A stretch of DNA of 64,000 bases from Paenibacillus sp. FSL M7-0420 (GCF_038002345.1 NZ_JBBOCJ010000001.1:806001-870000), one strand, 5' to 3'; positions 1 to 9,586 are shown, counted from the stretch's first letter. Numbers and translations are program-made. Notes: generated from the sequence alone by a model not told the origin.

Positions 1-986
1 GCAATCAGCCGCTGCAGCGGCCGGTTAAGACGGTAACTGAAGAACAGCGAAAACAGAATACTGGTGAGCACGGCGGCAGTCAGCAGGGCGGCCAGCAGCA
101 GCTGCATCTGGCGCATCCCGGAAGTAACTGCAGCGGCTGGTGTAACCTGGACATAAGTGAATCCGGTCTGCCCGCCTTTTTGATAGAAATAATATTGGTC
201 TCCGACCTGCTCATGGTAGCTGATGCTCCCGGAGATGTCGCTTAATACCGGCCGGTCTGCCGAGGTGGAGAACAGCATGACGCCGTCTGCATCCAGAATA
301 TAGAACGGACTTGCGCTCCCATCCCCGTAAGCCGTGTGCAATTCGCGTGCATTCAGCATGACAATGCCATAGACCTCCTTATTGGGAAGAACCTGGGTGA
401 CCAGCGGCAGCAGCGACCCGAGCGGACGCGAGGAATTCATCGTACTCTCTCTAAAATTAGCTGCAGGCAGGACCCTCATGTACTGATTGCCCATCGTCTG
501 CCGGCTCCAATAATCCGGCGGATACTCCTTGCTGGCATAATATTTGGAGAACATATCGTTCATACTGCTGGTGCCGTCCTTTTCAAAAACATAATCCGCT
601 TCTTTGAAATAGAGAATGAAGTTCTCAATATGCAGGAACGGGTTGGAGTAGACGTTCGCCAGATCCGATTTGACCTCACGGACCACATCATAACGCCTGT
701 TCTCGCGGACCTGGCTCAAGAGGCCCAGGTTGGCCGTCCATGTACGCGATCGGTTAAGGGTTAGAATGATGTTCTGTGTCAGCCGGAAATGATTCTCGTA
801 GCTCAGGGCGGTCTGCTTGAGACCCAGCTCATTCTGGCGGACCATCTCCTGATAGACCTTCTTGCTCAGATATAGATGAGAGACAAGATTGAAAGAAGCC
901 AGCAGCAGGATAACGCTGAGAAAGCTCAGCATTAGCTTCACGAACAAGGCGTTGAAAGCAAATTTAAAGTCTGTTCTTCTGCGCAT
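1..986 (-). CDS. Membrane-bound AraC-family regulator, N-terminal part (partial)
   Basis: The window edge cuts this gene; about 328 N-terminal residues are visible on the minus strand. It starts MRRRTDFKFAFN with AAGGGGG about 5 bases upstream. A first membrane segment (about residues 12-32, LMLSFLSVILLLASFN) is followed by a roughly 250-residue extracytoplasmic region with Cache-like length. A second membrane segment (LLLAALLTAAVLTSILFSLFF) then leads into NRPLQRLI, a HAMP-like linker. In Paenibacillus this layout usually belongs to a large regulator ending in an AraC DNA-binding domain; a YesM-type histidine kinase has the same start and cannot be excluded because the C-terminus is missing. 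It is divergent from a sugar ABC cassette, which it probably regulates. Domain type is seen; the AraC ending is inferred. Confidence 0.7.
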   Translation of the reverse strand, partial: MRRRTDFKFAFNALFVKLMLSFLSVILLLASFNLVSHLYLSKKVYQEMVRQNELGLKQTALSYENHFRLTQNIILTLNRSRTWTANLGLLSQVRENRRYDVVREVKSDLANVYSNPFLHIENFILYFKEADYVFEKDGTSSMNDMFSKYYASKEYPPDYWSRQTMGNQYMRVLPAANFRESTMNSSRPLGSLLPLVTQVLPNKEVYGIVMLNARELHTAYGDGSASPFYILDADGVMLFSTSADRPVLSDISGSISYHEQVGDQYYFYQKGGQTGFTYVQVTPAAAVTSGMRQMQLLLAALLTAAVLTSILFSLFFSYRLNRPLQRLI

Positions 987-1123
987 GATGGTCCCCCTTG
1001 CTATGGACATTCTTTTTATACCATCATAGCTCCCGAAAGCTCACACGGACAATATGCACTTTCTTCTTTTTATACGCCGATTCTTAGAAAATCGCTAATC
1101 GGGCGATATGTATTATAACATGC

Positions 1124-1137
1124 TGATAGCGCTATCA
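1124..1137. promoter_or_regulatory. Catabolite-responsive element (cre)-like palindrome
   Basis: TGATAGCGCTATCA is a perfect 14-bp palindrome and matches the CcpA cre consensus TGWNANCGNTNWCA at every fixed position. It lies about 90 bases before the first permease gene, in the intergenic region shared with the divergent regulator. This suggests carbon catabolite control of the sugar transporter. Another LacI-family repressor could also use such a site. Confidence 0.6.
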
Positions 1138-1223
1138 CGGATTTTATCCCTATAATTCAACCATAACTCCCGGCTTGAAAGGGGAAATAAGCTAACATCA
1201 CTACAGTACTTAGGGGGATGCGT

Positions 1224-2192
1224 ATGGGGCAAGCAAATGCACTGCCGGAGACAACCGCCGGGAGAAACCGGGAACGGCCGCAGCTGAGGGAACGGGTGAT
1301 GAAGACCTGGAGAAGAAACAAATTATTATGGCTGCTGTTTCTTCCCTGTCTGCTGTATTATTTGATTTTCAAGTATCTGCCGATGTTCGGGCTGGTGATC
1401 ACGTTTAAGGATTACAATCTGTTCAAGGGGATCTGGGCCAGCAACTGGGTGGGCTTCAAATATTACCGGATGTTTCTGGAGAACCCGGATTTCCTGCTGC
1501 TGATGAAGAATACCTTTCTGCTTGGATTATACCGGCTGGTATTCGGCTTTCCTGCCCCGATCCTGCTCGCGATTCTGCTGAATGAGGTAAGGAAGGCATC
1601 CTTCAAACGTCTCGTGCAGACGGTAAGCTATCTTCCGCATTTCATCTCCAATGTCATTGTTGCCAGTATGGTGATTATGTTTCTCTCGCCAACGGGAGGG
1701 CTGATCAATAATCTGCTCGGGGGCCTTGGCATCGGGCCTGTTAACTTCATGAACGAGCCGGGTTTCTTCCGTATCATTTATGTACTCTCCGAAATCTGGC
1801 AGCATATCGGCTGGGAGACCATCATCTATCTTGCTGCGCTAACCGCCATTGATCCCCAGCTGTACGAAGCGGCGGAAATGGACGGAGCAGGCAGACTGCG
1901 GCGGATCTGGCATATTACGCTGCCGGGTATCTCTCCCGCGATTGTCATTACACTCATTCTGAATATCGGGCAGGTGCTGGAGATAGGCTTCGAGAAGGTC
2001 TTCTTGATGCAGAATCCGGCGATTTACGAAACTGCGGATATTATCAGCACTTATGTATACAGAGTCGGTATGCAGCAAGGTAATTTCAGCTACGGTGCTT
2101 CCATAGACCTATTCATGGGGATGATCAGTCTGGTCTTCATCTATAGTGCCAACTGGATCAGCCGCCGCATAAGTGAAACCAGTCTATGGTAG
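1224..2192 (+). CDS. Sugar ABC transporter permease, LplB/YteP type
   Basis: Inner-membrane permease of a CUT1-type carbohydrate importer (binding-protein-dependent transport, MetI-like fold). About six hydrophobic segments are seen, the first being LLWLLFLPCLLYYLIF. The EAA loop that contacts the ATPase reads YEAAEMDGAGRLRRIW near the C-terminal third. I choose ATG 1224 because AGGGGG ends 6 bases before it; the in-frame ATG at 1218 touches the Shine-Dalgarno. It is followed after 16 bases by a second permease and then a lipoprotein, the usual LplB-YtcP-LplA order. No ATPase is encoded here; such cassettes normally borrow a shared MsmX-like ATPase. The substrate is unknown; the linked GH20 enzymes suggest an N-acetylhexosamine-containing glycan (inference). 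Confidence 0.9.
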   Translation: MGQANALPETTAGRNRERPQLRERVMKTWRRNKLLWLLFLPCLLYYLIFKYLPMFGLVITFKDYNLFKGIWASNWVGFKYYRMFLENPDFLLLMKNTFLLGLYRLVFGFPAPILLAILLNEVRKASFKRLVQTVSYLPHFISNVIVASMVIMFLSPTGGLINNLLGGLGIGPVNFMNEPGFFRIIYVLSEIWQHIGWETIIYLAALTAIDPQLYEAAEMDGAGRLRRIWHITLPGISPAIVITLILNIGQVLEIGFEKVFLMQNPAIYETADIISTYVYRVGMQQGNFSYGASIDLFMGMISLVFIYSANWISRRISETSLW

Positions 2193-2208
2193 AAAAGAGG
2201 TGCTTATT

Positions 2209-3075
2209 ATGAAATTCCGGATGAATCTGTTCAGTATAATCAATGGGATTGCGCTGCTGATGGTTGTGACCGCTACGCTGTATCCGTTTGTACACATGCT
2301 GGCGGTGTCGCTTAGCAGTGATTCTAATGTCATCCAGAATAAAGTGTCCATCTGGCCCAAGGGCTTTAACCTTGACATGTATAAAGTGGTACTGGAGGAC
2401 TCCAAGATCTGGGTAGCTTACAAGAACACGATCGTCTACACCTTTACGGGTACACTGATCTCCCTGCTCATCACCTCCACGGGAGCTTACGCCTTGTCGC
2501 GGAGCGATATGGCGCTGCGCAAAAGCTTGACCATGCTGATTGTGGTCACCATGTTCTTCAGCGGCGGGATGATTCCCACTTTCCTCGTGGTCCGCTCTCT
2601 GAATCTGGTCGATACCGTATGGGGGATGGTGCTGCCGGGTGCGGTGAGCACCTGGAATCTGATTCTGATGCGCACGTTCTTCGCGGGCATTCCGAAGGAG
2701 CTGGAGGAGTCGGGGCGTATGGACGGATTGAATGACATCGGTATCTTTGCCCGTATCATCGTCCCCTTGTCCAAAGCTTCATTTGCGACGATTGCGCTCT
2801 TCTATGCAGTGAGTATGTGGAATAATTTCCTCGGCCCGCTCTTGTATCTGCGCTCCTCGGAGCTGTTCCCGCTGCAGGTACTGCTGCGCAATATGGTCCT
2901 TGCCGGCACCTCCAGCTCAGGAGATGTAACCGGTATTGGGGGGGATAATCAGATTGTTGAAGAATCGCTGAAATATGCGACGATTATGGTATCAACACTT
3001 CCGATTCTGGCCGTGTATCCGTTTATCCAGAAGTATTTCGTCCAAGGCGCAATGATTGGAGCCGTCAAAGGCTGA
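2209..3075 (+). CDS. Sugar ABC transporter permease, YtcP/LplC type
   Basis: Second membrane subunit of the same importer (CUT1, MetI-like fold). The N-terminal segment IINGIALLMVVTATLYPFVH and five later hydrophobic stretches fit six membrane helices. The EAA-type loop reads EESGRMDGLND, and the C-terminus VQGAMIGAVKG is typical of the family. ATG 2209 is preceded by AAGAGGTG at a normal distance; an upstream in-frame ATG (2173) lies inside the previous gene and lacks a ribosome site. It would pair with the upstream permease and deliver substrate from the lipoprotein encoded next. Confidence 0.9.
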   Translation: MKFRMNLFSIINGIALLMVVTATLYPFVHMLAVSLSSDSNVIQNKVSIWPKGFNLDMYKVVLEDSKIWVAYKNTIVYTFTGTLISLLITSTGAYALSRSDMALRKSLTMLIVVTMFFSGGMIPTFLVVRSLNLVDTVWGMVLPGAVSTWNLILMRTFFAGIPKELEESGRMDGLNDIGIFARIIVPLSKASFATIALFYAVSMWNNFLGPLLYLRSSELFPLQVLLRNMVLAGTSSSGDVTGIGGDNQIVEESLKYATIMVSTLPILAVYPFIQKYFVQGAMIGAVKG

Positions 3076-3114
3076 CAACGAACAGTACAATTCATAGGAA
3101 TGGGAGTGGCTTAT

Positions 3115-4680
3115 ATGAGAAAATGGATGACTGCAAGTCTGCTTACCGTGATGGCAACGCTGCTTCTGTCCGGCTGCAGCGGCAACAATAAGAATGCAGC
3201 CGCGCCGGAAGCTGCTGTGCAGGAGGGCGGTGAAGGTTCGGGAAGTCCGTCTGCATTGCCGGTCAAGACCTTCACGGCGCTGCTGGACAACAATGCTACG
3301 TTTCCTTATTCGGAGTCCTGGCCGGTCTGGAGCTGGCTGAAGGAGAAGACCGGTGTCACCCTGAAGGTGCAGACGCCTTCCGGGGAGCTTGAAGAAAGCC
3401 TCAATCTGGCGATTGCCTCCAAAAACCTGCCGGACATCCTATATATGCCGAACCGTAAGGAATCTAACAAATTCGGCCAGCAAGGTGCTCTGGTGGATAT
3501 CAAGGAGTATATGGACAAGATGCCGAACCTGAGCAAGTGGATCCAGCAGTATCCTGATGAAGCTAAGGCGGCGTTGTCCGCAGACGGGAAGATGTATATG
3601 TTCCCGAACCAGGGCTTCGGAGAGACGAACCGCTTAGTCTGGATGTACCGGAAGGATGTTTTTGACAAGGAAGGCTTGAAGGCGCCAACGACCTATAAGG
3701 AGCTTCATGAAGCTCTTCAGGTGCTGAAGGCGAAATACCCGGATAGCTTTCCGCTCTCCATCCGTTACGGGCAGAACCCCGATGAGCTGAATGCCAGCAT
3801 GACGATAAACTTCGGGACCAGTGAGGGCGCATATTTTAATTTTGATAACAGTGAGTGGCATTACGGGCCAACGGAGCCCGCTTATAAGGAAATGCTCGGC
3901 ATGTGGAAAAGCTTCTATGATGAAGGGCTGATTCCTCCGGATTTCCTCTCGCTGCAGACAAAACAGTGGCAGGATATGGTATCTACCAGCAAGTCTTTTG
4001 TCACCGTCGATTATATCAGCCGGATTGATTTCTTCAACAATGCGATGCAGAAAGACAACCCTGAATACAACATGCAGTTCCTGGCTCCACCCGCAGGTCT
4101 GGCGGACGGCAAGCAGCTCAATCCTTATTTTCACTATCTGGAGAGCGGTCTGACAGTGGCTTCGACCTCGAAGCAGATTGAAGACATCATGGCCTATATG
4201 GATTTCTTCTATACAGAGGAAGGGCGTACACTTGCCAGCTGGGGCAAGGAGGGGGAGACCTATACCAAAGAAGGCGATACGATCAAGTTCAAGCCGGAAT
4301 ACAGCGATGTGACCGAAATGCGCAAGCAGACCGGGCTGCAGACCAGCGGCACGTATACCTGGATCGACTTCGATGCCCATCTGTCGCTTTTCTCCGATAA
4401 CCTGAAGCATGCTTATGAAGAAGCGGCCAAGTATGACCCGTCCGCCATGCAGCCCCGCCCAGCCTTCACCGAGCAGGAGAATGAAGTGATCTCGCTTACC
4501 GGGGAAGCGATCAACAAGCACCGGGATGAGAGCTTCGCCAAATTCGTCACCGGCTCCAGAAATCTTGCCGAATGGGATAAGTATGTGGAGGAAATGAACA
4601 ATCTGGGCGTGGATAAGCTGGTAGGCGTATATAAGGAAGCTTACGACCGTATGCAGAACGTGCAGCTGAGCGGGGAATGA
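3115..4680 (+). CDS. Extracellular solute-binding lipoprotein, LplA family
   Basis: Substrate-binding protein of the sugar importer, anchored outside the membrane. The signal peptide MRKWMTASLLTVMATLLLSGC ends in an LSGC lipobox, giving a lipid-modified Cys21. A low-complexity Gly/Ala/Glu linker follows and then a type-1 extracellular solute-binding fold of about 480 residues, the usual size for this family. ATG 3115 is preferred because GGGAG sits 8 bases upstream. It is the third gene of the operon and is followed after 24 bases by a GH20 gene, so the bound ligand is probably an oligosaccharide processed by that enzyme (inference). Confidence 0.92.
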   Translation: MRKWMTASLLTVMATLLLSGCSGNNKNAAAPEAAVQEGGEGSGSPSALPVKTFTALLDNNATFPYSESWPVWSWLKEKTGVTLKVQTPSGELEESLNLAIASKNLPDILYMPNRKESNKFGQQGALVDIKEYMDKMPNLSKWIQQYPDEAKAALSADGKMYMFPNQGFGETNRLVWMYRKDVFDKEGLKAPTTYKELHEALQVLKAKYPDSFPLSIRYGQNPDELNASMTINFGTSEGAYFNFDNSEWHYGPTEPAYKEMLGMWKSFYDEGLIPPDFLSLQTKQWQDMVSTSKSFVTVDYISRIDFFNNAMQKDNPEYNMQFLAPPAGLADGKQLNPYFHYLESGLTVASTSKQIEDIMAYMDFFYTEEGRTLASWGKEGETYTKEGDTIKFKPEYSDVTEMRKQTGLQTSGTYTWIDFDAHLSLFSDNLKHAYEEAAKYDPSAMQPRPAFTEQENEVISLTGEAINKHRDESFAKFVTGSRNLAEWDKYVEEMNNLGVDKLVGVYKEAYDRMQNVQLSGE

Positions 4681-4704
4681 AGCTGCAAGATAAGGAGGAG
4701 AGCC

Positions 4705-6564
4705 GTGTATAATTTATTGCCAGAACCGCAACAGATGAAGCTTGAGGACGGAAGCGCTTTTCAGATCAATGACGGAGTATGGCTGAGTCTGATGATGGAG
4801 CAGGAGGAGCCAAGGCTGGAGCGGCATTGCCGCCGTGCTTTTCCCGGGGCGAAGCTGGTCAGCTCCACAGAAGGCAACGGCTATTCTCTGCTGCTGCACA
4901 GCGCGGCGGGAACGTCTGCTGGTGAGCGTCTGCAGAAAGGAGCGCTGGGAGGGGGCAGCGGTGAGAACGGCGTAGCGGGAGCCGGGCTAGTTGGAGTGCT
5001 GGAAGGCCGGAAGGAGAGTTATCTGCTGGAGGTGTCTGAGCATCGCGTTCGCATCCGGGCTACGGATGCCGCCGGGCTGTATTATGGGCTCCAGACCTTG
5101 CTGCAGCTGCGGAATCCGCAGGGAGAGATATTCGCAGTCAGCATTATGGACTGGCCGGATACCCGTTTGCGTGCGATGAACTATGACCTCCGCCAGACCT
5201 TCTCGAAGCCGGAGCTGCTGGTCCGTTATTTGGCTGATTTCTCCAACTACAAGATCAATGCGGTCCTGATCGAATACGAAGACAAGTTTCCGTTCCGGAA
5301 GTATCAGGAGCTGACGCACCCGCAGCATGCGCTGAATCCGGAGCAGCTGGAGGCGCTGCTGGGCGCTGCGAAGGAGCATTTTATCGAGATTATTCCGCTT
5401 CAGCAGAGCTTCGGGCATCTGGAATATGTGCTTCGGCACGACCGTTGGCGGCATCTCCGGGAGACCGAGTCTTCCACCGGAGAAATCTGCCCGTCCCGTC
5501 CGGAATCCTATCAGCTCATTACGGATTTGCTGGGTGAGATGATGGAGGCTCATCCGGACTCCCCTTATATTCATCTAGGCTGTGATGAAGTGTATAGCTT
5601 GTGTGAGTGTGCGCAATGCCGGGAAGCCTTCGGCGGAATCCGGGAGCGGGCGTTCATCGCCTTTCTGAACCGGCTGATTGAATTCACTTCAAGCCGGGGC
5701 AGAACGCCGGTATTCTGGCATGACATGCTGGATAAATGCCCGCCTGAGGAACTGGCGAAGCTGGACACGCGCAGTGTAGCGATGATCTGGATCTATAACG
5801 GCCGCAATATTGAAGCGGAGGTCTCAGGGCTGGCGGACAAATTCCGGGCTCTCGGCATTGAAGTGATGGGGGCACCAGCGGTCCGCAGCTTCGACTCGGC
5901 AGAGCATCAGAATTATCCCGTGCTGGATAACCGGACGGATAATCTGCGGCAGTGGGCTGAAGCAGCCGGTCGTCTCCACCTTGATTGCGTGGTGGCTACG
6001 AACTGGACCGGCCCGTTCAGTCTGGGAGTCCCTTACGGAATCTTTGAAACGACCTGGTATCCCATGCTGCTTCATGCTGAGCTGGCCTGGAACCGGAAGG
6101 CGGATACGGAGACTTTTATTGACCGCTTCCTGGAGCGGTTCCACGGCATTCCTGCCGGGAAGGCGCATGAGCTTCAGGGAAGGTACAGGCTGGAGGATTA
6201 TTATAATCTGATCTGGAAGCTGGTTGATGAAGTCCGGCTCAACAAAGATGTTGCCGGACTGATTGCGGTAATGCATGATTTTGAAGAGGCTACAGATCGT
6301 TCGCGGGCTATCCATAAATACGTCTACCGCTGGGAGATGTATCCGGGGGATGAGGCGGAATGGCAGTCCCTGCTGAACAGTTACCGGCATAACCGCCATG
6401 GGCGAGAGGCGGTCCTCCCGCGCATGACAGCAGCGTTGGAACAGTATCAGTCTCCCGATATGGCCGCTCATTTTGTAAGCTCGCGTTTCTTCCTGCATGA
6501 TTATCTGGAGCGGACCTTATACCATGTGATGGGGCTTCATTTGGATCACTCAGCAACCAGTTGA
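4705..6564 (+). CDS. GH20-type beta-N-acetylhexosaminidase
   Basis: Glycoside hydrolase family 20-like enzyme of 619 residues without a signal peptide, so probably cytoplasmic and acting on imported oligosaccharides. An N-terminal alpha/beta domain (about 1-145, ending GLYYGLQTLLQL) is followed by a TIM barrel. The catalytic Asp-Glu pair is in HLGCDEVYS (D294, E295); the family norm is H-x-G-G-D-E, so Cys replaces one Gly. GH20 uses substrate-assisted retaining catalysis to remove terminal GlcNAc or GalNAc. Translation starts at GTG with AAGGAGGAG upstream. It closes the transporter operon. Sequence use is uniform with its neighbours. Confidence 0.85.
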   Translation: MYNLLPEPQQMKLEDGSAFQINDGVWLSLMMEQEEPRLERHCRRAFPGAKLVSSTEGNGYSLLLHSAAGTSAGERLQKGALGGGSGENGVAGAGLVGVLEGRKESYLLEVSEHRVRIRATDAAGLYYGLQTLLQLRNPQGEIFAVSIMDWPDTRLRAMNYDLRQTFSKPELLVRYLADFSNYKINAVLIEYEDKFPFRKYQELTHPQHALNPEQLEALLGAAKEHFIEIIPLQQSFGHLEYVLRHDRWRHLRETESSTGEICPSRPESYQLITDLLGEMMEAHPDSPYIHLGCDEVYSLCECAQCREAFGGIRERAFIAFLNRLIEFTSSRGRTPVFWHDMLDKCPPEELAKLDTRSVAMIWIYNGRNIEAEVSGLADKFRALGIEVMGAPAVRSFDSAEHQNYPVLDNRTDNLRQWAEAAGRLHLDCVVATNWTGPFSLGVPYGIFETTWYPMLLHAELAWNRKADTETFIDRFLERFHGIPAGKAHELQGRYRLEDYYNLIWKLVDEVRLNKDVAGLIAVMHDFEEATDRSRAIHKYVYRWEMYPGDEAEWQSLLNSYRHNRHGREAVLPRMTAALEQYQSPDMAAHFVSSRFFLHDYLERTLYHVMGLHLDHSATS

Positions 6565-6591
6565 TAGAACTCTTCAAGCAGAGTCAACAGG

Positions 6592-6627
6592 ACAAGTCTC
6601 CAAGTTAACAGCGGGGCTTGTTTTTTT
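6592..6627 (+). terminator. Rho-independent terminator after the transporter/GH20 operon
   Basis: The stem ACAAGTC pairs with GGCTTGT (one wobble) around a 16-base loop and is followed by a run of seven T. It separates the plus-strand operon from the convergent second GH20 gene. Confidence 0.6.
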
Positions 6628-6642
6628 GGCATGGAATGATGT

Positions 6643-8574
6643 TTACTCCACAGCCGCCCCACTCAGCTTGGCGGCAAGTGCGGTATATTCCCCGCGCAGG
6701 CGGACCAGCTTCGAGACACTGCGCTCCAGGCCGCCCGGCCGGTTGCGCCGGGTCCAGAGCTGGCGGTACTGGTGGAGCAGCAGATCCAGGTCATGGATCA
6801 GCGCCTGAACCTGCGCTGCCTGGGGCTGCGAATCGGCTGCGGCGAGCTGCTGCTTGAGCCGGGTGAGCTGCACGGCATGCTTCACGAAGTGAATGCCGCT
6901 GCGCAGCTCCTGGATCACCAGCCCGGCATCGCTGCATTCCAGAACCGGCTGCTCAAGCCGGGCTTCAAGGCCGAGGATGTACTGCTCAAGCCTGTCAAGC
7001 TGCTCTACAGGCAGCTTCGTAGCCAGCTGCACATGCTCCAGATGGCTGCGCAGCAGCATAGACATCTCCGTGTCATTCGGGCGGACCGTGCCCGACTCCA
7101 GCTTATAGTAGTTCCCCAGATCTAGCAGCAATTGTCCGATGGTTCCTGAGCGGTCTTGGAAGACCGACGTGTTCAGATAATGCGCCACATCCGCCTCCAG
7201 ATTCCCGTCTACATTCCAGGCCAGTGCTGCCCCGTAGGCGAATCCGGCATAGCTGACCGGCAGATGCTGCCAGTGGCCGAAATCGCCCCAGTCGGTAATC
7301 AGGTAGCCGACAGCGCCGTTTCTCTTGCCATGCACCGCAGCGCTGCGCAGATTGGCGAGCATGTTGTCGGTCCTGCCGGTGAGCGAGTTCCAGGAACTGG
7401 TTCCCGGACAGACATAGAACGGGATGCCTGCTTCCTTGAATTTGCGGGTATCCGCTTCAAAAGGATGAGCCGCGCTGTACCCCCATTCCATGGCGATGAT
7501 ATCCTTCGGCAGCCGGGGGATCAGCCCGGGATGCTGGATGATGATATCGCCCCAGAACTGCATGGTTTTGCCGCGCTGCTTGACCAGTCCGTGAATCTTC
7601 TGCAGGAAGGAGAGATACAGCTCGCCTTTGCCGGAAGACTCCGCCAGCGCCTGGCTTGCGCCAAGTCCCAGTTCATAAGTCTCATCGCAGCCGACATTGA
7701 ACATCTCTGAGCTGAAGTAGGGAAGGAGGTCGTCATACATCGTGCCCAGAAGCTGCAATACCTCAGGGTCCTCCGTATGGAAGGTGCCGGGATGCATGAA
7801 CAATCCTTCCGGGTATAAATCGCTATCATACATCTGATCCGGGAGCATGAAGCCTTCGGGGATCTCTGCCAGATGGTTGAACTCCGGCCGGGTCAGCCAG
7901 CCTTCCATATGGCCGAAGCTGTTCTGGTTGGGCACCAGCTCAATATACCGCTCGCAGCAGTAGGCATCCAGCAGCAGGATTTCATCGCCGGTGAGCGGAG
8001 TTTCCAGCTCCCATACCTGCGGGAAGGATTCGTAAGCAAACGGAGCTCCTTCTATATATAGCTGCAGCTGATTCAGCTTGAGGTCCGCCATGAGATCAAT
8101 GATCCGGTACAGGGTTTCCAGCTTGGGGATTTTGTTGCGGCTGATATCTAGCATCAGTCCTCTGGCGGCGAAGTCCGGCTGATCTTGAATATGCAGATAA
8201 GGCACAGTTCTGCCGAATTGCACAAGGAGCTGCTTCAGTGTCGCCGCTGCATAATAAGCGCCTTGCGGAGAACTGTAAGCGGCAATGAGACCTTTTTCGT
8301 TAATGTGCAGCTCGTAGGCTCCTTCTGCAAGCAGTGGGTTATAGCGGAAAGTGCAAGCCGGAACTGTGGCAGACCGCTGCCCTATGGACAGAGGCAGACT
8401 GAGACGGACCACCTCGGAAGCGGTCTGTTGAAGCCTGCGGGCTGCGGGAAGGGCAGACACCTGATCCTCACCGGCCAGCACAATGCTGCCCCGGGAAGGA
8501 AGGTGGAACTGTCCTGCGGATACCGTGATCTTCTGCGGCCGGGGAAAAAGCTGTAAGTGAACAACATCAGACAT
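6643..8574 (-). CDS. GH20-type beta-N-acetylhexosaminidase, second copy
   Basis: A 643-residue GH20-like enzyme, also without a signal peptide. The N-terminal GH20b-like domain (about 1-150) has PRPQKITVSAGQFHLP and ends GAYYAAATLKQL. The barrel begins GLMLDISRNKIPKLETL. The catalytic pair is in FNVGCDETYELG (D297, E298), again with Cys where most GH20 enzymes have Gly. The C-terminal about 130 residues are helical and Gln/Leu-rich. It is related to the preceding GH20 protein but clearly diverged. The gene is convergent with the transporter operon and divergent from an AraC-type regulator, so it is probably that regulator's target. Likely cytoplasmic processing of N-acetylhexosaminides (inference). 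Confidence 0.85.
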   Translation of the reverse strand: MSDVVHLQLFPRPQKITVSAGQFHLPSRGSIVLAGEDQVSALPAARRLQQTASEVVRLSLPLSIGQRSATVPACTFRYNPLLAEGAYELHINEKGLIAAYSSPQGAYYAAATLKQLLVQFGRTVPYLHIQDQPDFAARGLMLDISRNKIPKLETLYRIIDLMADLKLNQLQLYIEGAPFAYESFPQVWELETPLTGDEILLLDAYCCERYIELVPNQNSFGHMEGWLTRPEFNHLAEIPEGFMLPDQMYDSDLYPEGLFMHPGTFHTEDPEVLQLLGTMYDDLLPYFSSEMFNVGCDETYELGLGASQALAESSGKGELYLSFLQKIHGLVKQRGKTMQFWGDIIIQHPGLIPRLPKDIIAMEWGYSAAHPFEADTRKFKEAGIPFYVCPGTSSWNSLTGRTDNMLANLRSAAVHGKRNGAVGYLITDWGDFGHWQHLPVSYAGFAYGAALAWNVDGNLEADVAHYLNTSVFQDRSGTIGQLLLDLGNYYKLESGTVRPNDTEMSMLLRSHLEHVQLATKLPVEQLDRLEQYILGLEARLEQPVLECSDAGLVIQELRSGIHFVKHAVQLTRLKQQLAAADSQPQAAQVQALIHDLDLLLHQYRQLWTRRNRPGGLERSVSKLVRLRGEYTALAAKLSGAAVE

Positions 8575-8658
8575 AGCGTGGACACCTCTTATTCATGTAG
8601 AATATGATCATCTTCATTATCAACATACCACTCCTGAACACATGGAGGAATGCAGTGT

Positions 8659-9513
8659 ATGCCCAAGCTCATGGATTATATGATCAGCCCGTATCCAGTA
8701 AGAATTATTGATCCGAAGGTGGAGGCCGCCAGGCTGCGCCTGAAGTCGATTCGTGTCGGGCAAGCCGGCCATCTGCCGGGAAGAACGCTGTTTCGTTCGG
8801 GTGTCACCTTTGAACACTGGGCACTTGTATATATAGTCGCAGGAGGCGGAACTTATACGGAGAACGGAGGACCGGAGCAGCAGGTCCATGAGGGAAGCCT
8901 GTTTTTTTTCAGACCCGGTTATAGCTACAGCTTCGGACCGCCCCCAGGCGGGTATTGGGATGAATACTATATTAATTTCAGCGGAAGCCGTGTCACAGAA
9001 TGGCTGGAAGCGGGAATGATTGCGGGTGGAGAGGTGACCCGGGGGGATAAGGCGGAAGGGCTGAAAGCGTCCTTTGAAAAGGTTCTGGATTACATGGCCG
9101 GAGATGTTTCCGGTAACGCGGACCGGGCTGCGCTGCTGCTGGAGGAGATGCTGCTGGAATGCTCGCTGCAGCTCCAGGGCAGCCGCCGCCCGTGGCGGCA
9201 GGAAGCCATGCCGCTGATCCGGGAGGCGCTGAATGCCTGCATCTATGAGCAGCCGGATCTGCCGGGGATGGCCGAGCGCCTGCACCTGTCCATGTCTACA
9301 CTCCGCCGCACAGTGCGGCGGAGCAGCGGGTACCCGCTGCATGAATATATCCACCGGCTGAAGATGGCCGAGGCCAAGCATTTGCTGCTGAATACCTCCC
9401 TGCAGGTGCAGGAGATAGCGGGAATGCTTCATTATAGGGATAGTTTTTATTTTTCAAGGCTATTCAAGAAATATATGGGCCTCTCCCCGCAGACCTGCCG
9501 GAATCATCTCTGA
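8659..9513 (+). CDS. AraC-family transcriptional regulator with cupin sensor
   Basis: DNA-binding regulator with an N-terminal cupin-like ligand domain (about 25-150; WALVYIVAGGGTYTENGG and LFFFRPGYSY) and a C-terminal AraC domain (about 180-280). Its two helix-turn-helix units read MAERLHLSMSTLRRTVRRSS and VQEIAGMLHYRDSFYFSRLF, followed by the usual FKKYMGLSPQTCR. I choose ATG 8659 because GGAGGA lies 9 bases upstream, while ATG 8650 abuts it. It is transcribed away from the GH20 gene with 84 bases between starts, suggesting sugar-responsive activation of that gene. The ligand is not known. Confidence 0.88.
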   Translation: MPKLMDYMISPYPVRIIDPKVEAARLRLKSIRVGQAGHLPGRTLFRSGVTFEHWALVYIVAGGGTYTENGGPEQQVHEGSLFFFRPGYSYSFGPPPGGYWDEYYINFSGSRVTEWLEAGMIAGGEVTRGDKAEGLKASFEKVLDYMAGDVSGNADRAALLLEEMLLECSLQLQGSRRPWRQEAMPLIREALNACIYEQPDLPGMAERLHLSMSTLRRTVRRSSGYPLHEYIHRLKMAEAKHLLLNTSLQVQEIAGMLHYRDSFYFSRLFKKYMGLSPQTCRNHL

Positions 9514-9520
9514 CATAATA

Positions 9521-9577
9521 AACGACATAATTCTACTTTTTATCTTAAAAGAGTCTCGAAATAATGTCGTTTTTTGC
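9521..9577 (+). terminator. Terminator after the AraC regulator
   Basis: AACGACATAATT and AATAATGTCGTT form a 12-bp stem with one mismatch and a long loop of about 26 bases, followed by six T. Confidence 0.55.
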
Positions 9578-9586
9578 AGATTTTTG

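Noticed and set aside
336..764. 142-residue open frame on the plus strand
   Set aside because: Antisense to the partial AraC-type regulator, whose membrane segments and start are clear.
3634..4521. 295-residue open frame on the minus strand
   Set aside because: Antisense to the LplA-type lipoprotein gene; shadow of biased codon use.
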